This document shows positions 61,569 through 64,000 of a stretch of DNA of 64,000 nucleotides, piece after piece. The stretch covers positions 121,268 through 185,267 of the forward strand of contig JANJXJ010000047.1 of NCBI GenBank assembly GCA_024709105.1, given 5' to 3'. A program made the translations under genes and the position numbers. Below the pieces are notes generated by a model. That model saw only the letters and a list, made by a program, of their open reading frames with translations, searched no databases and was not told the origin of the DNA. Position 1 is the stretch's first letter, and the number at the start of each line of letters is the position of its first letter. This DNA comes from Lentimicrobium sp. (GTDB lineage Bacteria; Bacteroidota; Bacteroidia; Bacteroidales; Lentimicrobiaceae).

Positions 61569-64000
61569 ATGGCTGATATGAAACCAACATACGAAGAACT
61601 TGAAAAGCGGATTGCTGAACTCGAGCAGCAGTTAGATATTGCTTTAAATGATAAGTTGTACCGTCACATGGCCGATATTGTGCCGGACATGATCTGGGCT
61701 AAAAATCTGGATAAAAAATATATATTTGCCAATAAATCAATATGTGATAACCTTTTAAATGCAACAGATACTCATGAGCCAATAGGCAAAGATGACCTTT
61801 TTTTCGCATTGCGTGAGCGCAACTCAAAGCCAGATGACCCTTACTGGCACACATTCGGCGAAATCTGCCAGGATTCTGACTCTATTGTTATTAAAAGTGA
61901 AAAACCAGGCCGTTTCAACGAATATGGAAATGTTAAAGGTAAGTTTCTGTTTCTCGATGTGATTAAAACTCCATTTTTTGATAAAAACGGGAAAATTGCT
62001 GGCGTGCTTGGCACTGCCCGCGATATTACTCAGATTAAGAAGGCTGAAGCTGAATTATTAAAAGCAAGCGAAAGACATGAAGCCCTGCTGAATGCTAATC
62101 CAGATCTGATGTTTGTCTTTGACAGCAAATACTATATTGTTGACTACCATTCTTCTCAATCAGATGAAAACCTTTATGAAAAACCTGAGATCTTTCTTGG
62201 CAAGAATATATCTGAAATACTGCCTGAAGATGTCTGCAGGATAACGCAATTAAATGTTGATCAGGTATTAAAGACAGGAGAAGCAACCTATGATACCTAT
62301 TCCTTGCTTTTCCCGGAAGGACTTCGCTATTTCGAATCCAGATATGTCAAAGCTTCTGACAATGAGGTACTTTCAATTGTAAGAAATATTACTGAAAAAA
62401 TCAGAACTGAGAATGAGTTAAAAATTCAATCCGACCTCCGGCAATTACTCACACAGATTGCTACTGAATACATTAATCTGCCGCTGGATCAGGTTGACCA
62501 ATCTGTGAATGATTCACTTAAGCGAATGGGCAGGTTTGTAGGCTCAGACCGCGCATATATCTTTGATTTAAATGCTGATACAGGAATTTGCACCAATACT
62601 TACGAATGGTGCAATACCGGAATAGAACCCCAGATTGATGAATTAAAGGATATTCCATTAGAACCCCGGTGGATTGCAGAATTCAGAAAAGGGAATTATT
62701 TACTGATTCCAGACATTGCTGCTTTGCCTGAGTCCTATGAGAAAGAAATTCTGGAACCGCAAGGAATCAAAAGTTTGCTGGCTGTTCCCATGATTACAAA
62801 TAACTCCTGCATTGGGTTTGTTGGTTTTGATTCAGTAAGATCTCATCATAATTACAAAGACAATGAGATTCAATTGCTGATGCTTTATTCCGAAATTCTT
62901 GTCAACATTAAACTGAGGCAAAAATCAGAGCAGGAACTTATTCTTGCTCAAAATCAAGCTCTTGAGAATCATACACTTTATAAACAGATTTTCGAAAAAT
63001 CATCCGATAATATTTTTATTCTGGATGTAGAGGATGAAAAGCGGTTTAAAATTGCATCATTCAATCCGGCCGAAGAAAAACTTATTGGAAAAATATCCGA
63101 TTTTCAGGGAAAATACATTGAAGATTGCATTTCACCGGGTTTGCTCGAAACCATACTCCCTAATTATAACAGATGCATTAAAGAACGCAGATTAATAGTT
63201 TACGAGGAATCATTCTCTATAAATGCAGAAACTAAACATTTTATCACACAATTGATTCCGCTTATCAATAAAGATGGCAAAATATTCAGACTGATAGGCG
63301 TTACGCATGATATAACCGAACGTAAAAAATCAGAAGAGCTCACAAGTTATCAATCAGAATTACGAAAACTTCTCATTGAACTTTCTACCAATTTTATCAA
63401 CAGGCCAATTCTTGAAATACCTGAAGCAATTCAATTTTCGCTTCAAAGGCTTGGCGAATTTGTTGAAGCCGACAGGTCATATGTATTTGAATACAATATC
63501 AATGAGAAATTCGGAAGCAATACTTATGAATGGTGCAAAAAAGGCATTGAGCCTCAGATAGATTTTCTGCGCATGGTACCATTTGAAGGGTTTGAACATT
63601 GGGTAAATCAGCATTTCCAGGGAAAAATTATAGCAATTAACAACATTAAAACCATTGCAGATCCTGATATCAGGAGCTTTGTAGAAAAACAAAATGTTTT
63701 GAGTCTGATAACAATACCACTGATGACCGGCAATCGTTGTTCAGGATTTGTTGGGTTTGATTTCGTTAATGCTGAGCATACTTTTGTAAATCATGAAGTA
63801 GAATTACTACAAGTCTTTGCCCAGGTACTGGTTAATGTACAGGAAAGAATAGCAATTGAAAATGAACTTATCCTGGCCCGCGACAAAGCCGAAGAATCTG
63901 ACAGATTAAAGACAGCATTTCTGCAGAATATGTCGCACGAAATCAGGACTCCCATGAATGGAATCATTGGTTTTATTGATTTACTCAAATCAACCAATCT
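61569..64000 (+). CDS. Large PAS/GAF sensor histidine kinase (3' end outside window)
   Basis: At least 810 residues from the ATG at 61569 ([20 protein letters not shown], a short coiled coil); the frame is open to the window end. Domains in order: PAS (37-157), PAS (168-280), GAF (287-455), PAS (468-590), GAF (597-765) and HisKA with H790 in [12 protein letters not shown]. The two GAF domains are clear duplicates ([16 protein letters not shown] and [16 protein letters not shown]). There are no membrane helices, so it is a cytoplasmic sensor. The HisKA segment closely matches that of the hybrid kinase at 55270. The ATPase domain, and any receiver, lie beyond the window. Confidence 0.9.
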   Translation, partial: MADMKPTYEELEKRIAELEQQLDIALNDKLYRHMADIVPDMIWAKNLDKKYIFANKSICDNLLNATDTHEPIGKDDLFFALRERNSKPDDPYWHTFGEICQDSDSIVIKSEKPGRFNEYGNVKGKFLFLDVIKTPFFDKNGKIAGVLGTARDITQIKKAEAELLKASERHEALLNANPDLMFVFDSKYYIVDYHSSQSDENLYEKPEIFLGKNISEILPEDVCRITQLNVDQVLKTGEATYDTYSLLFPEGLRYFESRYVKASDNEVLSIVRNITEKIRTENELKIQSDLRQLLTQIATEYINLPLDQVDQSVNDSLKRMGRFVGSDRAYIFDLNADTGICTNTYEWCNTGIEPQIDELKDIPLEPRWIAEFRKGNYLLIPDIAALPESYEKEILEPQGIKSLLAVPMITNNSCIGFVGFDSVRSHHNYKDNEIQLLMLYSEILVNIKLRQKSEQELILAQNQALENHTLYKQIFEKSSDNIFILDVEDEKRFKIASFNPAEEKLIGKISDFQGKYIEDCISPGLLETILPNYNRCIKERRLIVYEESFSINAETKHFITQLIPLINKDGKIFRLIGVTHDITERKKSEELTSYQSELRKLLIELSTNFINRPILEIPEAIQFSLQRLGEFVEADRSYVFEYNINEKFGSNTYEWCKKGIEPQIDFLRMVPFEGFEHWVNQHFQGKIIAINNIKTIADPDIRSFVEKQNVLSLITIPLMTGNRCSGFVGFDFVNAEHTFVNHEVELLQVFAQVLVNVQERIAIENELILARDKAEESDRLKTAFLQNMSHEIRTPMNGIIGFIDLLKSTN

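Noticed and set aside
1..64000. tRNA, rRNA, CRISPR arrays, insertion sequences, integrases and phage genes
   Set aside because: Looked for conserved TPsiC-loop sequence, regularly spaced repeats, transposase and integrase motifs and terminal inverted repeats. None was found, so no mobile island is proposed.

Overview
The window reads as a chromosomal stretch from a Bacteroidota (probably Bacteroidales-like) bacterium. The evidence is the set of secreted proteins ending in type IX secretion (T9SS, Por) sorting domains (1-121, 7123-9300, 9401-11578, 23701-25821, 25960-28077), a SusC/RagA-type outer-membrane receptor, a GH144-type glycosidase pair, an AT-rich background, and many upstream sites fitting the Bacteroidota promoter TTTG-N19-22-TAnnTTTG rather than the E. 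coli -35/-10 form. No tRNA, rRNA, CRISPR array, phage module or insertion sequence was seen. Genus cannot be named from sequence alone.

Layout. 1-6.6 kb: tail of a T9SS cargo gene, a small lipoprotein, a nucleotidyltransferase/HEPN-like (MNT-HEPN) pair, a decayed DUF2007 gene, a secreted transglutaminase-like protein, a small membrane protein, and a two-gene DUF362 (Tat-exported)/DUF6599 operon. 7.1-11.6 kb: two tandem YCF48/BNR beta-propeller T9SS cargo genes whose last 176 bp, including 64 bp beyond the stop codon, are almost identical. 12.2-19.6 kb: phosphoglucosamine mutase, a large unrecognised secreted protein, peptidase E, an AAA/DUF4143 ATPase behind operator-like repeats, and Fe-superoxide dismutase. 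19.8-23.3 kb: a metal operon (CopA-type ATPase, CDF zinc exporter, HMA protein). 23.7-28.1 kb: two tandem Omp28-like T9SS cargo genes. 28.1-29.4 kb: an MFS exporter.

29.6-36.1 kb is a compact co-directional run: outer-membrane protein, two methyltransferase-fold proteins, a six-PAS LytS-type kinase and its LytTR regulator. 36.1-40.7 kb holds a fused acyl-ACP synthetase/ACP/acyltransferase, an ATP-cone nuclease, a small basic protein and recR. 40.9-45.5 kb has a MORN-repeat protein, ChrA and a membrane-fused spermidine-synthase-like protein. 45.7-55.1 kb is a tight five-gene glycan operon (two GH144-like enzymes, GH31, GH43, GH3) that lacks SusC/SusD partners; GH144 plus GH3 suggests beta-1,2-glucan or a related branched glycan. 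55.3-64 kb carries a hybrid kinase, an MscS channel, an orphan SusC-like receptor and a large PAS/GAF kinase cut by the window end.

The main themes are envelope and secretion proteins, signalling and glycan turnover. Three separate tandem pairs of secreted-protein paralogues (7.1-11.6, 23.7-28.1 and 45.7-48.6 kb) show that local duplication has shaped the region.
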